Assembly (NCBI GenBank): GCA_012656075.1
Contig: JAAKBF010000063.1
Coordinates: forward strand, 62,001 to 126,000
Origin: Phytophthora hibernalis
Lineage: Eukaryota; Oomycota; Peronosporomycetes; Peronosporales; Peronosporaceae
Direction: 5' to 3'
Length of the DNA: 64,000 bases
Below the pieces are notes generated by a model. It did no database searches and was not told the origin of the DNA. It saw nothing but the letters and a program-made list of their open reading frames with translations. The translations under genes were made by a program, and so were the position numbers. Shown piece by piece: positions 63,433-64,000 of the stretch (position 1 is the first letter of the stretch; each line of letters starts with the position of its first letter).

Positions 63433-63807
63433 GGGCTTTGTTGCGAAGTGACGTGTCGAGAGTGGGTATGTTGCGGGTGGGGATAAGTTGCGGCTTATGT
63501 TGCGGTAAGGAGTGTGTGACGTGTGAGAAGGGCAACTTCAACGTAGGCTACGAAGCTCAAGAAGACGTATGAAGCGGAAGAGAAAGCTTGTGAGGCTCGG
63601 AGTCGTGCAAACAGACCGATGATCGAAATGCTGAACACGGAAGACGACGATACCTGCGTCCGCGTTGAGCTCCTGACGGATGACCCAGAGAAAATCTCGA
63701 CGTCGGGTCCTTGAAGTCTCCATTGTCGAATGAAGGTGATGGTGAGCACGAGGCGGTACTCGAAGCATTCACTTGAACTTTACACTTTTCAAGCGCACAT
63801 CGACTTG
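63433..63807. other. Divergent promoter region of the ARF-GEF gene and the edge gene
   Basis: On the minus strand GTCACTTCGCAACAAA at 63438-63453 resembles the Inr core and lies about 10-20 bases from the ARF-GEF ATG, which is close. No other gene seen; small antisense ORFs at 63495-63772 are unconvincing. Confidence 0.35.
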
Positions 63808-64000
63808 ATGGAGATAGTTGACACGCCTTGTGTGCTGCCTACCGGCCAGCTACCTGCTGCAGCGACTCAAAGCCGGGAAGAGCCCCAACAGCACCTAAAC
63901 CAAGACGCGCACCGGCGCTGGAAGGCGAGCACCGCCGTCGACATTCTCAACAATGTGAAGCACATCGACATCCCCGAGGTACACACCGACGAGGACCGGG
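63808..64000 (+). CDS. 5' end of an unidentified gene running off the window
   Basis: Open from ATG at 63808 to the edge (64 codons so far): MEIVDTPCVLPTGQLPAAAT, polar and Gln/Glu-rich, then WKASTAVDILNNVKHIDIPE. No signal peptide. The last part looks coding, but no family is recognisable from 64 residues. Confidence 0.4.
   Translation, partial: MEIVDTPCVLPTGQLPAAATQSREEPQQHLNQDAHRRWKASTAVDILNNVKHIDIPEVHTDEDR

Overview
The window looks like nuclear DNA of an oomycete, most likely Phytophthora or a close relative. Evidence: short spliceable GT-AG introns (about 50-80 bp) in compact genes; Phytophthora-type Inr/core-promoter matches just upstream of secreted-protein genes; elicitin-like and RXLR/EER-like secreted proteins; and a mixture of transposon types (tyrosine-recombinase retroelement, Ty3/gypsy, hAT, PIF/Harbinger, Tc1/mariner-like, MITEs). 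This is inferred from reading alone; no database search was possible.

Layout. 1-3300: a 2.6-kb near-perfect inverted repeat carrying two tandem genes for 51-residue secreted peptides ending in CCL, then a third, divergent 40-residue member with its own clear core promoter. 3591-6758: D-amino-acid oxidase with peroxisomal SKL tail, a TIP30/HTATIP2-like oxidoreductase, and a secreted EER-motif effector candidate. About 7067-25303: a DIRS-like tyrosine-recombinase retroelement whose Gag and reverse-transcriptase regions are separated by an 11.7-kb array of about 130 copies of a 90-bp coding minisatellite. 25100-30740: decayed repeats, a hAT remnant and one unidentified coding remnant. 30745-35967: a second TIP30-like gene, a bifunctional folate gene (HPPK-DHPS), an EF-hand/coiled-coil protein and a second EER effector. 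36000-51800: mostly mobile DNA (a TA-flanked MITE, a Ty3/gypsy element beside a truncated oxidase copy, a Tc1/mariner-like element, a PIF/Harbinger transposase, a 654-bp TIR element) with pseudogenes of a DENR-like factor and an ankyrin protein. 53036-63432: a gene-dense block with a MED19-like/bromodomain fusion, a DHHC palmitoyltransferase, two elicitin-like genes (one broken), a caprin-like protein and a large Sec7 ARF-GEF of GBF1/GNOM type.

Three themes. First, DAAO, TIP30-like and effector genes occur as a cluster at 3.6-6.8 kb and as scattered second copies at 30.7, 36.0 and 44.5 kb, so an old segmental duplication seems to have been broken up by transposons. Second, many otherwise well-conserved genes are interrupted by single-base indels, mostly in homopolymers, and the arms of the 5' palindrome differ only by such indels where I compared them; this points to under-polished long-read sequence, so several apparent frameshifts are probably not real. 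Third, the most novel-looking items are the CCL-ending secreted peptides, the coding minisatellite inside a retroelement and the MED19-bromodomain fusion.
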